Source: Paenibacillus sp. E222 (GTDB lineage: Bacteria > Bacillota > Bacilli > Paenibacillales > Paenibacillaceae). From it: a stretch of 64,000 nucleotides of DNA. Below, in pieces: positions 27,409 through 37,859 of the stretch. The stretch lies in the NCBI RefSeq assembly GCF_013401555.1, contig NZ_CP058552.1, positions 558,001-622,000 of the forward strand, written 5' to 3'. Made by a program: the position numbers and the translations under genes. The notes beneath the pieces are model-generated. The model ran no database searches, was not told where the DNA came from, and was given only the letters and a program-made list of their open reading frames with translations. How positions within the stretch are numbered: the first letter of the stretch is position 1; each line of letters starts with the position of its first letter.

Positions 27409-27603
27409 TACAGTCTCCCGTCATCCCTTCGCATTGTTACTCTCCATCATATACGAAAATGCTCGGATTTAAAAACGTTTACGAATAAAAAGTGCTACAT
27501 CACTTCGAAAAACCATCTTCAAACCACTTCGTACTATATTATGTACGGCTGTTAAAAGGTGAAACATACCACGTCATTGCATTCAACGATTAGGTGATCA
27601 CAC

Positions 27604-27645
27604 TAAAAAATGCCCCTCGTCCCCAAAAAGGGATAAGGAGCATTA
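27604..27645 (-). terminator. Intrinsic terminator after cheW
   Basis: Minus-strand AATGCTCCTTATCCC (27645-27631) pairs with GGGGACGAGGGGCATT (27624-27609), followed by TTTTT. It lies 50 bp after the CheW stop. Confidence 0.8.
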
Positions 27646-27694
27646 TCTAAATCAAGCGGATATGTGCTTTGTATATAACATTTCAACGTTGCGT

Positions 27695-28147
27695 TTACTG
27701 CGATTTGGTTAAATTACCGAGCAATACATCCAAATTAAGAATGCCCGCCTCATGATCGTCATTGTGTGCGATTTCCTTGAATATGCCCGTTGTGTAACGT
27801 CGATATTCTTCCGTAGGCTCTTCAAACCGATCATACATCACCACGGAATCCACGGAATCGACGACGAGCGGTACATAATCGTCGTGGTAAGGTACAACAA
27901 TGATACGCGTCGAAGGTGTAGGCTCCTCGTCAGGCATGCCGAGCAGGACGCGGACACTCACAACAGAGACCACTTTGCCGTACAAGGGTGTGAAACCCTT
28001 GATCTCAGGACTGCCAAAAGGAACGGTGGTTACCGGGAGCATTTTAATAATTTCATGAACTTCATCAATTCGAAGCGCACAAATCTGATTTCCGACCGAG
28101 AAATTGATGTATTGAATTTGAACTTCCTCATCCATAGATGTTTTCAT
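27695..28147 (-). CDS. CheW-like chemotaxis coupling protein
   Basis: Single CheW domain of 150 residues, linking chemoreceptors to the CheA kinase. Typical features: YINFSVGNQICALRIDEVHEII near residue 13, TTVPFGSPEIKGFTPLYGKVVSVVSVR with the conserved G-x-x-x-L/V-R pattern, and VPLVVDSVDSVV near residue 90. It stands alone, with no cheA, receptor or cheB/R gene close by, so it may be the cheW of a remote chemotaxis cluster or a CheW-like accessory (CheV without receiver). Start ATG after AACAAGAAGGGT. The terminator follows at 27604. Confidence 0.86.
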   Translation of the reverse strand: MKTSMDEEVQIQYINFSVGNQICALRIDEVHEIIKMLPVTTVPFGSPEIKGFTPLYGKVVSVVSVRVLLGMPDEEPTPSTRIIVVPYHDDYVPLVVDSVDSVVMYDRFEEPTEEYRRYTTGIFKEIAHNDDHEAGILNLDVLLGNLTKSQ

Positions 28148-28325
28148 ACCCTTCTTGTTTTCAGTTTCAATAGAAGCTTTTTATAGTCATCTTGATCATG
28201 AATCATTACATTTCATGTTGCTTTCTCTGTGTTTATATCGGTTAAAGCGAGATAAATTTTTACCCATTTCTTAATATGAAGATTCTATCGTCAGAAAATA
28301 AAGGCAGCAGAGCAGATATAAAAAG

Positions 28326-28374
28326 AAAAATGCAAACAGAGCTCCAAGTAAACCGGGAGTTTGTTTGCATTTTC
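28326..28374 (-). terminator. Terminator of the dipeptide-transporter operon
   Basis: AAATGCAAAC (28328-28337) and GTTTGCATTT (28363-28372) enclose an inner CTCC/GGAG stem. On the minus strand the hairpin is followed by TTTTCTTTTT. It lies 30 bp after the last gene of the Dpp/M20 operon. Confidence 0.85.
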
Positions 28375-28404
28375 TGAACGTATTTTTCAGTTCGAATGAT
28401 CACT

Positions 28405-29367
28405 CTAATACAAATGGCACGCCACCTGACGCCCTGGTGAAATCTCCCGCAGCTCCGGGATGACGGAGCGGCATTCGTCCTTCACATACGGACAGCGGGT
28501 ATGGAAGGTGCAGCCGGACGGTGGATTTTCCGGATTGGGCACATCGCCGCCCAGGACGATCCGTTCCTTTTGCACATTCGGATCAGGAACCGGAACAGCG
28601 GACATTAATGCTTTGGTATATGGATGCAGCGCCTCGGTAAACAGTTCGGATGTTGGCGCAAGCTCGACCACTTTGCCCAGATACATGACAGCCACACGAT
28701 CACTGATGAACTTAACGACAGACAAGTCATGAGAGATGAACATATACGTCAGTCCAAATTGTTCCTGCAGATCCTGCATCAGGTTCAGCACCTGTGCCTG
28801 AATGGACACATCCAGCGCTGACACAGGCTCGTCACACACAATGAATTTGGGATTCAAAGCGAGAGCACGGGCAATCCCGATCCGTTGGCGTTGTCCACCC
28901 GAGAACTCGTGCGGAAAGCGATGTGCCTGGTAGGGGGATAATCCGACCACTTCCATCAGTTCTTCGATTCGGCTCTTTAACTCGTTTTTGCCCAGATTGT
29001 GGTGGGTAAGCAGCGGCTCCTCCAGTGTACGCTGTACTGTCCATCGAGGATCAAGGGAGGCGTATGGGTCCTGGAACACCATCTGCATATCCGTTCGGAA
29101 ACGACGCAGCTCTTCTGGCGGCAGCTTCCGTACATCCTTGCCTTCGAAGAATACTTCACCATCTGTTGGTTCAATCAGACGCAGGATGGCACGCCCCGTG
29201 GTGGATTTTCCGCAGCCGGACTCTCCAACCACGGCGAGTGTTTCCCCGCGCTCCACAGACAGTGTTACACCATCGACTGCTTTGACGGCACCGACCTGTT
29301 TGGAGAACAGGCCTTTGCGGATAGGGTAATGCTTCTTGAGGTTTCTGACTTCCAATATCGCACTCAT
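28405..29367 (-). CDS. Peptide ABC transporter ATP-binding protein (DppF/OppF type)
   Basis: Second ATPase of a dipeptide/oligopeptide-type importer. Walker [16 protein letters not shown], signature [15 protein letters not shown], Walker [16 protein letters not shown]-loop FISHDLSVV. The C-terminal oligopeptide-transporter extension is present with cysteines in [15 protein letters not shown], a motif of the OppD/F family that can hold an iron-sulfur cluster. Start ATG 29367 follows AGGAGGGGATT and overlaps the upstream gene's stop by 4 bp (ATGA); a longer frame upstream is inside that gene. Last gene of the operon, followed by a terminator. Confidence 0.93.
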   Translation of the reverse strand: MSAILEVRNLKKHYPIRKGLFSKQVGAVKAVDGVTLSVERGETLAVVGESGCGKSTTGRAILRLIEPTDGEVFFEGKDVRKLPPEELRRFRTDMQMVFQDPYASLDPRWTVQRTLEEPLLTHHNLGKNELKSRIEELMEVVGLSPYQAHRFPHEFSGGQRQRIGIARALALNPKFIVCDEPVSALDVSIQAQVLNLMQDLQEQFGLTYMFISHDLSVVKFISDRVAVMYLGKVVELAPTSELFTEALHPYTKALMSAVPVPDPNVQKERIVLGGDVPNPENPPSGCTFHTRCPYVKDECRSVIPELREISPGRQVACHLY

Positions 29368-30341
29368 ATAATCCCCTCCTGTTGCAGCAGACAGCGGCAG
29401 CTGTGGCTTGGTGCTGTCTCCAGTAATTCGGGCTGTATCGTCTCGCATCGTGCTTCCTTCACCGGACAACGAGGGGCAAAACGGCAGCCGGAAGGCATAT
29501 GGGCCGGATTCGGCACCTGACCTGGAATGGATTGAAGACGATCCTGATCCCCTGCAAGCTGCGGCAGCGAAGCGAGTAGACCGCGAGTATATGGATGCTT
29601 GGGATCGGCAAAAAGGGTTTTGACATCCGTCTCTTCCACCACTTGTCCGGCATACATCACCATGACGCGATCACACATCTCAGCTACTACGCCGAGATCA
29701 TGAGTGATCATCATGATTGCCATATTCTCCGTCCGCTGGAGGTCACGCATCAAGTCCAGAATCTGTGCCTGGATGGTCACATCCAGGGCTGTTGTCGGTT
29801 CATCTGCAATGAGCAGCTGCGGACTGCACACCATCGCCATGGCAATCATCACCCGCTGGCGCATGCCACCTGAGAGCTGGTGCGGGTATTGTTCTGCAAT
29901 TTTGTCAGGACGGGGAATGCCGACTTTGCGAAGCATATCAACCGACCGTGTCCAAGCCTCTTTTTTGCCCAGCTTCAGATGATATCGTGCCGCTTCCGAG
30001 ATTTGTTTGCCGATTTTGAATACCGGATTGAGCGAGGTCATCGGCTCCTGGAAAATCATGGCCATTCGGTTGCCCCGAATTCGACGAATTTCTCGCCCGG
30101 ACAGCTTAAGCATGTCTTTCCCCTGGAAACGGACTTCCCCTGACGCCACGCGTCCGATCTTTTTGGGGAGCAGCTGCATGATTGATAACGATGTAATACT
30201 TTTCCCGCATCCCGATTCTCCGACAATACCCAGCGTTTCACCCTGCCGTATGGAAAGACTGATCCCGTCCACTGCACGGATTACGCCTGCATCCGTGATG
30301 AATTCTGTCCGCAAATCCGAAACTTCGAGCAGTTCAGCCAT
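29364..30341 (-). CDS. Peptide ABC transporter ATP-binding protein (DppD/OppD type)
   Basis: First ATPase of the importer. Walker [16 protein letters not shown], signature [15 protein letters not shown], Walker [16 protein letters not shown]-loop [10 protein letters not shown]-terminal cysteine motif [15 protein letters not shown]. About 325 residues, normal for DppD. Start ATG 30341 follows GGGGAGGGGAACAAC. Translationally coupled to the next ATPase gene. With dppB, dppC and the binding protein this completes a five-component peptide-type ABC system; its neighbours suggest the cargo is amino-acid- or peptide-like but not an ordinary nutrient peptide. Confidence 0.93.
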   Translation of the reverse strand: MAELLEVSDLRTEFITDAGVIRAVDGISLSIRQGETLGIVGESGCGKSITSLSIMQLLPKKIGRVASGEVRFQGKDMLKLSGREIRRIRGNRMAMIFQEPMTSLNPVFKIGKQISEAARYHLKLGKKEAWTRSVDMLRKVGIPRPDKIAEQYPHQLSGGMRQRVMIAMAMVCSPQLLIADEPTTALDVTIQAQILDLMRDLQRTENMAIMMITHDLGVVAEMCDRVMVMYAGQVVEETDVKTLFADPKHPYTRGLLASLPQLAGDQDRLQSIPGQVPNPAHMPSGCRFAPRCPVKEARCETIQPELLETAPSHSCRCLLQQEGII

Positions 30342-30400
30342 GTTGTTCCCCTCCCCTACCATTACGTTTTGAACTTTTTTTCTTTTTTCTTCTAAAAGAA

Positions 30401-31738
30401 TTAACGCTTGGACGTCGTAGCTTCTTCGGAAGCAGCAGTCTTCGAATTCTTCAAGGACATTTCATCTTCCATACCTTCCACGCCCAAATATTTAAGCGCG
30501 CTCAGCGCGTATACTTTGGCGCACTGGATAATCTGCCATACGGGTGCTTTTTCGTTGAAATTATGAATTGTGGACAGCTCTGCCGGACCATATTGCAATA
30601 CCGGAATCTGATGATTACGGAAGTGGCGTGCATCGCTGGATGCCCATTGCAGCACACCGTACGCCTCTTCGCCGCTCACTTCGCTGATGCTCTCCACCAG
30701 TTGGCTCACGATTGGTTCATGCGCTGGAGTCCAGTTGGCGTTGCCCTGGAAGCCAAACGGCTTCAGCTCCGATTCTATTCCTGCTTCAAGCAGAAGCGAG
30801 CGAGCACGGTCCAATACATCCCGGTAATCCACACCAAATGGAACGCGAGAGTCTACCTGAACAGTGCAGCGATCCGCTACCACATTCACCTTGGTTCCAC
30901 CCTGAATGGAACCGATATTCACCGTGACATGGTCGAACACCTGATAAGCCAGACCTGCCTTCTCCCGATCACGCGCATACTCCTGCGAGATGCGAATAAT
31001 CTCCTTCACCTCTTCCGGGATGTCTGGCTTGATGTCCCACAGCCGCTGCAAGGCTTCAATGCCTTTAGCTGCCTTCACAATCGCATTATCGCCTACAATA
31101 GGTTGAAGACTGCCATGACCCGGTGTCCCTTCCACCGTAAATTCAAACCAGCAGCTTCCCTTTTGTCCAATGGTTGGATGCTGCGGGCTGGACGGCTCTG
31201 CAATTACCGCGGCAGTTCCGGTTGCAAGACCACGTTCCAGAACCCACGGTACCCCCAGGTCACCGCCTGTTTCTTCATCTGGAACAATCATCAGCGACAG
31301 ATCACCACGCAAAGGAACACCCAGCTTCGCCAGAATAACCGTCGCAAAGATTAAGCCAGCAAGCCCGCCTTTCATGTCGGATGCCCCGCGTCCCAGCATA
31401 TATCCGTCCTTGATTTCACCGCAGAACGGATCAAAATCCCAACGGGAAAGATCCCCGGCTGGCACAACGTCCGTATGACCACAGAAAATCAGATGTTTGT
31501 CTGACTTGTCCGCGCCTTCTCCGTGTAACGTCGAGATCAGGTTAAACATCGTTTCCGTTGCCGCATGTACTTTGGTGTCTATTCCAGCCCGATGCAGATA
31601 TTCGATAATAAAAGCGCTAATCTCACGCGAATCCCCTGGAGGGTTCTCCGTCGGAAAACGAATCAGCTGTGAACAGAGCTCCAGTAATTCGTCCTGGCCT
31701 TCCTCGATTGCATCAAGTACCTTCCTTTTCCAATCCAT
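30401..31738 (-). CDS. M20 family metallopeptidase (ArgE/DapE/acylase type)
   Basis: Zinc-dependent amidohydrolase that removes acyl or peptidyl groups. M20 landmarks: [16 protein letters not shown] (metal His/Asp), [13 protein letters not shown], and [12 protein letters not shown] (catalytic Glu pair), with the dimerisation domain around [17 protein letters not shown] and the late metal His in STIHNFNE. 445 residues. Start ATG after GAAAGGAGCCTGAACAGG. It lies inside the transporter operon between the binding protein and the ATPase genes, so its substrate should be what the transporter imports, for example an N-acyl amino acid or dipeptide. Confidence 0.9.
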   Translation of the reverse strand: MDWKRKVLDAIEEGQDELLELCSQLIRFPTENPPGDSREISAFIIEYLHRAGIDTKVHAATETMFNLISTLHGEGADKSDKHLIFCGHTDVVPAGDLSRWDFDPFCGEIKDGYMLGRGASDMKGGLAGLIFATVILAKLGVPLRGDLSLMIVPDEETGGDLGVPWVLERGLATGTAAVIAEPSSPQHPTIGQKGSCWFEFTVEGTPGHGSLQPIVGDNAIVKAAKGIEALQRLWDIKPDIPEEVKEIIRISQEYARDREKAGLAYQVFDHVTVNIGSIQGGTKVNVVADRCTVQVDSRVPFGVDYRDVLDRARSLLLEAGIESELKPFGFQGNANWTPAHEPIVSQLVESISEVSGEEAYGVLQWASSDARHFRNHQIPVLQYGPAELSTIHNFNEKAPVWQIIQCAKVYALSALKYLGVEGMEDEMSLKNSKTAASEEATTSKR

Positions 31739-31833
31739 CCTGTTCAGGCTCCTTTCAATATGGGCTGTATGGTGGTCCGTACGAATCGTCAGAAGACAGG
31801 CATGATTGCCTGTCCCCCAGATCGTCCGTTCGT

Positions 31834-33417
31834 TTACTGCTCTTTGCTAAGCGGGTAGAAACGCAGAACCTCATCCGGATAATACACGTATCCGCTGACC
31901 TTGTTATTCATGCCGACAACCCGGTTGTATTCGTATAGATACGCCCATGGCGCTTCTGTCGTAATAATCTCCTGTGCCTTCATGTATAGCTCGTTGCGTT
32001 TCGCCTGATCCGGTTCGGCACCTGCTTCTTCCCACAGCTTGTTAACTTCCGCATTGTTGTAATGAATGTAGTTGGAAGAGCCTTTGCCATAGAGCAGGAA
32101 GCCCAGATGGTACCCAGGGTCGTTAACAAATGAAGTCCATTTGGAGATGTAAGAGACTAAGTTCCCTTCTTTTTGCTGTTCCAGGAACTGTGCACGAGCG
32201 ACTTTGTTAATGTTCATTTTGACACCGATCTTGGCCAGCTCTGCTTGAATCAGAACCGCATCATACTCCCAGTCGTCAAAGCCGGAACCGAGGGTAAAGT
32301 CAAAGCTGAACCCTTCCGCATAACCCGCTTCTTTCAACAACGCCTTGGCTTTGTCCAGATTGTACTCGTACACATAGCCTGCATCCGTAAAGCCCGGTGT
32401 GTTACTTGCTACAGCACTTTTCATCTCTTTGGCTTGACCGTACATAACATCGTTAATCAATTGATCATAAGGGATCGCATAGTTGATGGCCTGACGCACT
32501 TTTTCATTATCAAACGGTTTGACATTGTTGTTCATCGCGAAGAACAAAATGCGGTTACTCGCATTGGACTTGATGGTCAAATCACTGTTCTCCTGCAAAG
32601 CTGCAACATCTTTGGGAGGAATCTCGATCGCCATGTCCACGTCACTCTTGTTCAGCAGCAGAACACGGTTGGAGGCTTCCTTCGTGAATTTCAGCGTAAC
32701 TTTGCTGAGTTTCGGTGCACCCTGCCAGTAGTCGTTGTTGGCCTGGAAGACTGCTTCACTGGCCGGGTCCCATTTTTCAAGCGTGAACGGGCCTGAACCG
32801 GCAGCATTCGTTTTCAGATAATCATCACCTTTTTCCTCGACCAGCTTCTGGTCCACAATGGAGAAGGTATACATGGCAATGATCTGGGTGAACATGTGGT
32901 TTGCTTTATTAAGTACGATCTCGACGGTGGAGTCGTCCTTGGCTGTCACGCTCTTGATGTCGGCCATTCCGTATAGAAAGCTGCCGGAGCTGGACTTCGC
33001 CACACGGTCAAAAGAGTACACAACCGCATCCGCATTGACCGGATTTCCACTTTGGAATTTCAGACCGCTTTTGATTTTGAACGTATACGTTGTATTGTCA
33101 TCAGACACTTCCCAGCTCTCGGCCAGCATCGGCTGAATATCCTCCGTGTTGGCTACGTCAGCACCATCCACCGTTTTGACACCATAGGTTACCAACTGAT
33201 CATAGGTTGCCAGTACCAAAGTGTCCGAGGTCAGGTCATTCGCTTCCGCCGGGTCCATCGTGGTTCCCCCCTCAGAGTAAGCAACCGTCAGTGTTGGCGC
33301 GGGTTTTGTTTCCTCTCCTGAGCCGGATGCCGCAGGCTGCTGGTTGGCATTGCTGGCACAGCCGCCAAGAACAACGGTAAGAGCAATCATTGCAGAAAAC
33401 CATTTGAGCTTTTTCAT
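31834..33417 (-). CDS. Peptide-type ABC transporter substrate-binding lipoprotein
   Basis: Family 5 extracellular solute-binding protein of 527 residues. Signal peptide with lipobox VLGGCAS, followed by a disordered Gln/Ser/Gly/Glu stretch. The domain opens with TLTVAYSEGGTTMDPAEANDLTS, the usual start for DppA/OppA proteins, and continues with MLAESWEVSDDNTTYTFKIKSGLKFQSG, the family signature. Start ATG after GGGGAGGAAACTAAAC. It is preceded by a 263-bp gap from dppC and followed by the M20 gene, within one long co-directional operon. Confidence 0.92.
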   Translation of the reverse strand: MKKLKWFSAMIALTVVLGGCASNANQQPAASGSGEETKPAPTLTVAYSEGGTTMDPAEANDLTSDTLVLATYDQLVTYGVKTVDGADVANTEDIQPMLAESWEVSDDNTTYTFKIKSGLKFQSGNPVNADAVVYSFDRVAKSSSGSFLYGMADIKSVTAKDDSTVEIVLNKANHMFTQIIAMYTFSIVDQKLVEEKGDDYLKTNAAGSGPFTLEKWDPASEAVFQANNDYWQGAPKLSKVTLKFTKEASNRVLLLNKSDVDMAIEIPPKDVAALQENSDLTIKSNASNRILFFAMNNNVKPFDNEKVRQAINYAIPYDQLINDVMYGQAKEMKSAVASNTPGFTDAGYVYEYNLDKAKALLKEAGYAEGFSFDFTLGSGFDDWEYDAVLIQAELAKIGVKMNINKVARAQFLEQQKEGNLVSYISKWTSFVNDPGYHLGFLLYGKGSSNYIHYNNAEVNKLWEEAGAEPDQAKRNELYMKAQEIITTEAPWAYLYEYNRVVGMNNKVSGYVYYPDEVLRFYPLSKEQ

Positions 33418-33680
33418 GTTTAGTTTCCTCCCCTTTTTGAACCAGTCTTATGATGTGATACTGTAAAACGTTGCAGCTTTTATTAGACAAAGCAAATGTG
33501 TGCACCAGTACCTTGGAAAGCAACTTACCCATTTCCTGATACCAACCGCAGCAGCATTCATTCTGCCTACTGCCGGCGATGGAACCTTGCATGCCATTAG
33601 TCCAAGGCATTCCCCGCAAGTCCGTTCCACCATCCAGCTATCTATGAATCGGTTCTGTAGAGGTCGGTGGTGACCCACCT

Positions 33681-34580
33681 CTATTTTCCCGAACGCAACC
33701 TTGGGTCCAGTACATCACGGAAACCATCTCCGAGCAGGTTAAAGCCAAGAATGGATGTGGCTATAGCCAGTCCAGGGAATGTCACGAGCCACCATTGTCC
33801 GGAAATGATATACTCCCGACCTTCAGAGATCATGGCCCCCCATTCGGCTGTAGGCGGTTTGACGCCAAGACCGAGAAAACTCAAACTGGATGCCGTCAGG
33901 ATGGCAAAGCCCATACCGAGTGTGGCTTGTACCAACAGTGGTGCCAAAGCATTCGGCAAGATGTGGCGAAACAATATCACTCTGTCCCTCACACCGATGG
34001 CTCTGCTTGCCTCCACGTATTCCTTTTCGCGCAGGGATACCGTCTGCCCATACATCAATCTGGCAAATTCGGGAATGCCCACAATCCCTACAGCAATCAT
34101 GGCACTCGTCAGTCCGTTGCCGATGGAAGCCGCGATGGCCATGGAGAGTACCAGCGAGGGAAATGCAAGCAATACATCCATTACCCGCATGATGATATTG
34201 CCAGTACGTCCGCCGTAGTAAGCAGCGATTCCGCCCAGCGGAACCCCGATGACAAACGAGATGCTGACGGCAATCAAGCCTGTCCAGATGCTGATTCTAG
34301 CTCCATACAGAACACGACTCAGAATGTCACGACCATAGTTATCGGTACCAAACCAGTGACCACCTGATGGCGATTCCAGCTTCACAGCCGTATTCGTCAC
34401 GTACGGATCATACGGGGCAATCCAGGGGGCAATAGCTGCAATGACAGTCCACATGACGATAAAGGCCAGACCAATGGCAGCGAGCCGATTGCGGAGCAAC
34501 AATCTCAGAAAGGTTTTGGGTTTGGGAACAACCGCCGGTGCAGGTTTGGTTCCCATGGAAGTCGGTGCGGCAGTACTCAC
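33681..34580 (-). CDS. Peptide ABC transporter permease (DppC type)
   Basis: Integral membrane permease, 299 residues with about six membrane helices. N-terminal OppC-type segment with LLRNRLAAIGLAFIVMWTVIAAIAP, then the periplasmic-side motif HWFGTDNYGRDILSRVLYGAR and the cytoplasmic EAA loop EYVEASRAIGVRDRVILFRHILPNAL. A Pro/Ala-rich N-terminal tail precedes it. The start is GTG at 34580, after AAAGGAGGAGTACCGCT. It follows dppB by 27 bp. Confidence 0.93.
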   Translation of the reverse strand: MSTAAPTSMGTKPAPAVVPKPKTFLRLLLRNRLAAIGLAFIVMWTVIAAIAPWIAPYDPYVTNTAVKLESPSGGHWFGTDNYGRDILSRVLYGARISIWTGLIAVSISFVIGVPLGGIAAYYGGRTGNIIMRVMDVLLAFPSLVLSMAIAASIGNGLTSAMIAVGIVGIPEFARLMYGQTVSLREKEYVEASRAIGVRDRVILFRHILPNALAPLLVQATLGMGFAILTASSLSFLGLGVKPPTAEWGAMISEGREYIISGQWWLVTFPGLAIATSILGFNLLGDGFRDVLDPRLRSGK

Positions 34581-34607
34581 AGCGGTACTCCTCCTTTCGC
34601 GGCGACC

Positions 34608-35618
34608 CTATTCATAACGGATTCGTGGATCAATCAATCCATAGACCAGATCCACCGCCAGATTTATAAAGCTGAACAGAATGGCACTTACCAGTGTGAA
34701 GGCCTGAATTGGTGCATAATCGGCGGCCAGAATCGAATCTGTGACATAACCGCCGACACCGGGCCAGGAAAAGATAGTTTCCGTGATGACCGCACCACCG
34801 AGTAATCCGCCAAACTGAAGACCAAGAACGGTCAACGTGGGAATCAGCGCATTGATCAGGGAGTGTTTGCCGACGACCGCGGTTTCGCTCAAGCCTTTGG
34901 CTCGTGCGGTACGCACATAGTCCTGTCCGATGACTTCCAGCATGCTGGACCTGGTCATACGTGCCACTATTGCCATTGTCCCTGTGCTCAGGCAGATGGC
35001 CGGAAGCAGCAAATGCGCAAGACTGCTTTTGAGTGCAACCATATCTCCGGTCATAAGACTGTCTACGACATACAATCCGGTGATATGCGTCGGTGGATTG
35101 AGGTCTCCGCTGATGCGTCCCATTGGAGCCGGAGCCCAGCCGAGGATGGAATAGAAGATGTAAATAAACAGCAGTCCCAGCCAGAAGATGGGTACACATG
35201 CTCCAATCAAGGAGAACACTCTGGAGATGTGGTCGATAAAGGACTCTTTTCGAGTTGCAGCGATAATGCCTACCGGAATCGCAACACAGATGGCTATAAT
35301 CACACTGGCCAACGTCAGCTCAATGGTTGCCGGAAAGCGGGTAGCGAAATCACTTAGCACCGTATGACCGGTATGGTAGGCGAATCCCAGATTCCCTTGA
35401 AGCAACTGTCCCACGTAACTAAAAAACTGTACAAATAATGGCTTGTCCAATCCCATGTCCATTCGGATTTTGGCAATGACATCATCCGTGGCCTGTTCGC
35501 CAGCCATGACAATGGCGGGATCTCCCGGAAGAACGCGGGACAGGATGAAGGTAATCACCACAATGCCGATCAGTGCCGGAATCATCTGCAGCAGCCTTCG
35601 GAGCGTGTAAGCAAACAA
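34608..35618 (-). CDS. Peptide ABC transporter permease (DppB type)
   Basis: Integral membrane permease with six helices. N-terminus FAYTLRRLLQMIPALIGIVVI and the motif SRVLPGDPA are typical of DppB/OppB; the EAA loop is DYVRTARAKGLSETAVVGKHSLINALIP-like. I place the start at TTG 35618, eight bases after AAAGGGG; an upstream ATG at 35642 lacks a proper site and the extra residues (RVKGVDR) do not fit the family. First gene of the operon that runs dppB, dppC, binding protein, M20 hydrolase, dppD, dppF. A 313-bp gap separates it from pucR. Confidence 0.9.
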   Translation of the reverse strand: MFAYTLRRLLQMIPALIGIVVITFILSRVLPGDPAIVMAGEQATDDVIAKIRMDMGLDKPLFVQFFSYVGQLLQGNLGFAYHTGHTVLSDFATRFPATIELTLASVIIAICVAIPVGIIAATRKESFIDHISRVFSLIGACVPIFWLGLLFIYIFYSILGWAPAPMGRISGDLNPPTHITGLYVVDSLMTGDMVALKSSLAHLLLPAICLSTGTMAIVARMTRSSMLEVIGQDYVRTARAKGLSETAVVGKHSLINALIPTLTVLGLQFGGLLGGAVITETIFSWPGVGGYVTDSILAADYAPIQAFTLVSAILFSFINLAVDLVYGLIDPRIRYE

Positions 35619-35772
35619 TCGATCAACCCCTTTAACTCTCATGTCTCACTTGCTGTTTTACGGTTCTCTGTGGACGGCCCAGTCTTGAAAACTTGACTGT
35701 TTATTCGTCTCTTCTTTGTAATTGTGCTTATTTTACCTAGAATCGGAGCGTCGAACTACGTCCCTTTTAGCT

Positions 35773-35803
35773 AAAAAAAAGCACAACCGTTTGTCGATTG
35801 TGC
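35773..35803 (-). terminator. Intrinsic terminator after pucR
   Basis: Minus-strand GCACAA (35803-35798) and TTGTGC (35786-35781) form a hairpin followed by eight T (35780-35773). It separates the regulator gene from the transporter operon. Confidence 0.8.
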
Positions 35804-35930
35804 ACTAATGTCTCCTATTAATGTCATGTTAAATTACACTCTAAGACATAGTTCGTCATTTTTCGACCTATATCTACCATAAAGTTCATCGTTGGTATTG
35901 CTGTAGAAACAAATGTCCGATTGGCAGGAC

Positions 35931-37463
35931 CTACACCTCTTGTTTATCCTGCTTCATGTAGTAATACACAAGACACAGATGACAGACAAATTGTTCACGC
36001 GGGTGATTCAGGTCGAAGCCCGTAATGTCCCGTATTCGCTCCAGTCGGTATTTCACGGAATTCCGGTGAATATAGAGGCGGTTTGCAGTCTCGATCAGGC
36101 TGCCTCTGCTCTCCAGATAATAAAAAAACGTACGCAGCAAATCCCCGCTGTGCTCATCATCATAAGCACGCAATTTCCCCAGCTTCCGTTCAAACAATGC
36201 CGCAAAACCTGGATCATTCGCCGTTTCACTCAACAAATGATATACCTCCACGTCCTCAAACCGGGTTGTACGCCCACCGGACAAGCGGGAGGATACGAGC
36301 AGGGCATTTCTGGCCTCGCCATAGCTTTGATGCATATTCCAAAGTGGAACCTGGGTGCCTACGCCTGTTCTGAATTGTCCAAGCTTGTTGGCCGGATCTT
36401 CGAGCCATAGCCCGATCGTATCAGACCAGGATTGAACGTCATCCTTCCATGCCGCATCCCGGGATTCCGGTGTTGGCAAGAAGAGCACCGCCCTGTTGGT
36501 CCGAAACTCAATATGAGGCGCTACCCTCCGTTTTCTGGCCTCCTGACCAAGCAATTCCGTCAATAGGTCTTCATCTGGAGCAGTCTCACCTTCCATCACG
36601 GCTACTTCCCATACATGCTCCGGATTCATGCCAAGCTTGCGACCTCTCGATTCGGCCTCATGTGGCAGCAGCAGAGGTGGTGTCAGCAGTTCGTCAATGA
36701 AGTTGCCCCGCAGACGCAATTCGGTATCTTCCGCCACCTTGTTTCTCATCAATTCCAGGGATAATACTAATCTGGCTTGCTCAATACCGACTTGTTCCAT
36801 CTCATCCAGGGAGTCCTTGTCCACCAGCAGTCGGGCGACCTTTCGCCGATCGAGATTTATCTCCCATACGAGCGGGTCCACAGCTTCTTTCCATTCATAA
36901 TCCGGCGGTGAAGACACAATCATCTGACCAGCATTGTCGATAACACCCACGGGTGCCTGAAGCAGCTCAGCCACATTGTCCCCCACCGCCTGTATTCCGC
37001 TGTTTTCAAGTACCATGGTCATCAGTGTCCGATATACTTCCTCTGACCTGCGGAGAAGTGCGGCCTGTCGATCCAGTACCAATTCCATAACAGGCTGCGT
37101 AATATCCATGTAGGGTATTTCCGGAGGAATTTCAATGATGGGCAGGCCGCAGTCATTACTGGCTGCAACGGCTTCTTTCGGGATTTCTTTGAGAAAACGC
37201 GCAGGCTTGATAGCCAGAGCAGCCGCCCCTGCTTCATTAAGTGTATAGATTAGTTCTCCGAGCAAGCCGGGATTATCACGAATTGAATAGGCTGTCGTCA
37301 GCATAAGCATGCCTTCTCGCAACCACCCTTGCAGATCGGGCACCTCCATAATATCCACGAACCGCACAACCCGATCCAATCCCTGGTGCCCACTAATGAC
37401 TTTGGCCTTGCTGAGTATAGGAATATTCAACAGTTCTTTCAATGTTATACCTGTCGTTTTCAA
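35931..37463 (-). CDS. PucR family transcriptional regulator
   Basis: Regulator of purine-, amino-acid- or peptide-catabolism type. N-terminal PucR domain (ITLKELLNIPILSKAKVISGHQGLDRVVRFVDIMEVPD-type start, about residues 5-130), a middle region resembling the CdaR/GGDEF-like sensor, and the C-terminal helix-turn-helix RGSLIETANRLYIHRNSVKYRLERI at about 462-490, ending in the usual HPREQFVCHLCL helix. Start most likely TTG 37463, with GGTGG upstream; the longer frame from 37499 would begin without a good site. An inverted repeat GATAG-TTTACCAGA-CTATC at about 37532-37550 lies just upstream and might be its operator. It stands between the transporter operon and the racemase/peptidase genes, so it probably controls one or both. 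Confidence 0.88.
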   Translation of the reverse strand: MKTTGITLKELLNIPILSKAKVISGHQGLDRVVRFVDIMEVPDLQGWLREGMLMLTTAYSIRDNPGLLGELIYTLNEAGAAALAIKPARFLKEIPKEAVAASNDCGLPIIEIPPEIPYMDITQPVMELVLDRQAALLRRSEEVYRTLMTMVLENSGIQAVGDNVAELLQAPVGVIDNAGQMIVSSPPDYEWKEAVDPLVWEINLDRRKVARLLVDKDSLDEMEQVGIEQARLVLSLELMRNKVAEDTELRLRGNFIDELLTPPLLLPHEAESRGRKLGMNPEHVWEVAVMEGETAPDEDLLTELLGQEARKRRVAPHIEFRTNRAVLFLPTPESRDAAWKDDVQSWSDTIGLWLEDPANKLGQFRTGVGTQVPLWNMHQSYGEARNALLVSSRLSGGRTTRFEDVEVYHLLSETANDPGFAALFERKLGKLRAYDDEHSGDLLRTFFYYLESRGSLIETANRLYIHRNSVKYRLERIRDITGFDLNHPREQFVCHLCLVYYYMKQDKQEV

Positions 37464-37499
37464 ACCTATCGACCACCCTGAGCCAGATTTGCAAATCAT

Positions 37500-37859
37500 T
37501 TTTGCATACTGTATCTAATTTTTTTGGATAGTTTACCAGACTATCTGATCAAAAAAAACGGGAATTTCTGTGATATCCGTATGTTATGTATTCATTTTAT
37601 AAATTATAGTATTAACAATACGTTGTTAGTAGAAGTTAATTGCATGGAAAATAAATTCATTACTTTATCGCTTCACATTACAAAATAGGATAATTATATC
37701 CACGCTCCTCGCACACCTGCGCCATGCTATTCCAAGAGCCCCGATAACACCTTATCCAACACAAATAACGCCGATGCAGTTATACACATTGCATCGGCGT
37801 CAACATCAAATTAACCCAAATATAAAATCATCACATATCCACATCCGGCATTCCATAGA
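37500..37859. other. Intergenic region between pucR and the racemase gene
   Basis: 360 bp without a gene. Besides the pucR promoter region with the GATAG/CTATC inverted repeat and the terminator at 37768, I see only AT-rich sequence. Confidence 0.45.
37768..37800 (-). terminator. Terminator of the DUF1177-AroM-aminopeptidase-racemase operon
   Basis: ACGCCGATGCA (37768-37778) and TGCATCGGCGT (37790-37800) form a perfect 11-bp stem. On the minus strand it is followed by TATTTGTG. It lies about 60 bp after the racemase stop. Confidence 0.75.
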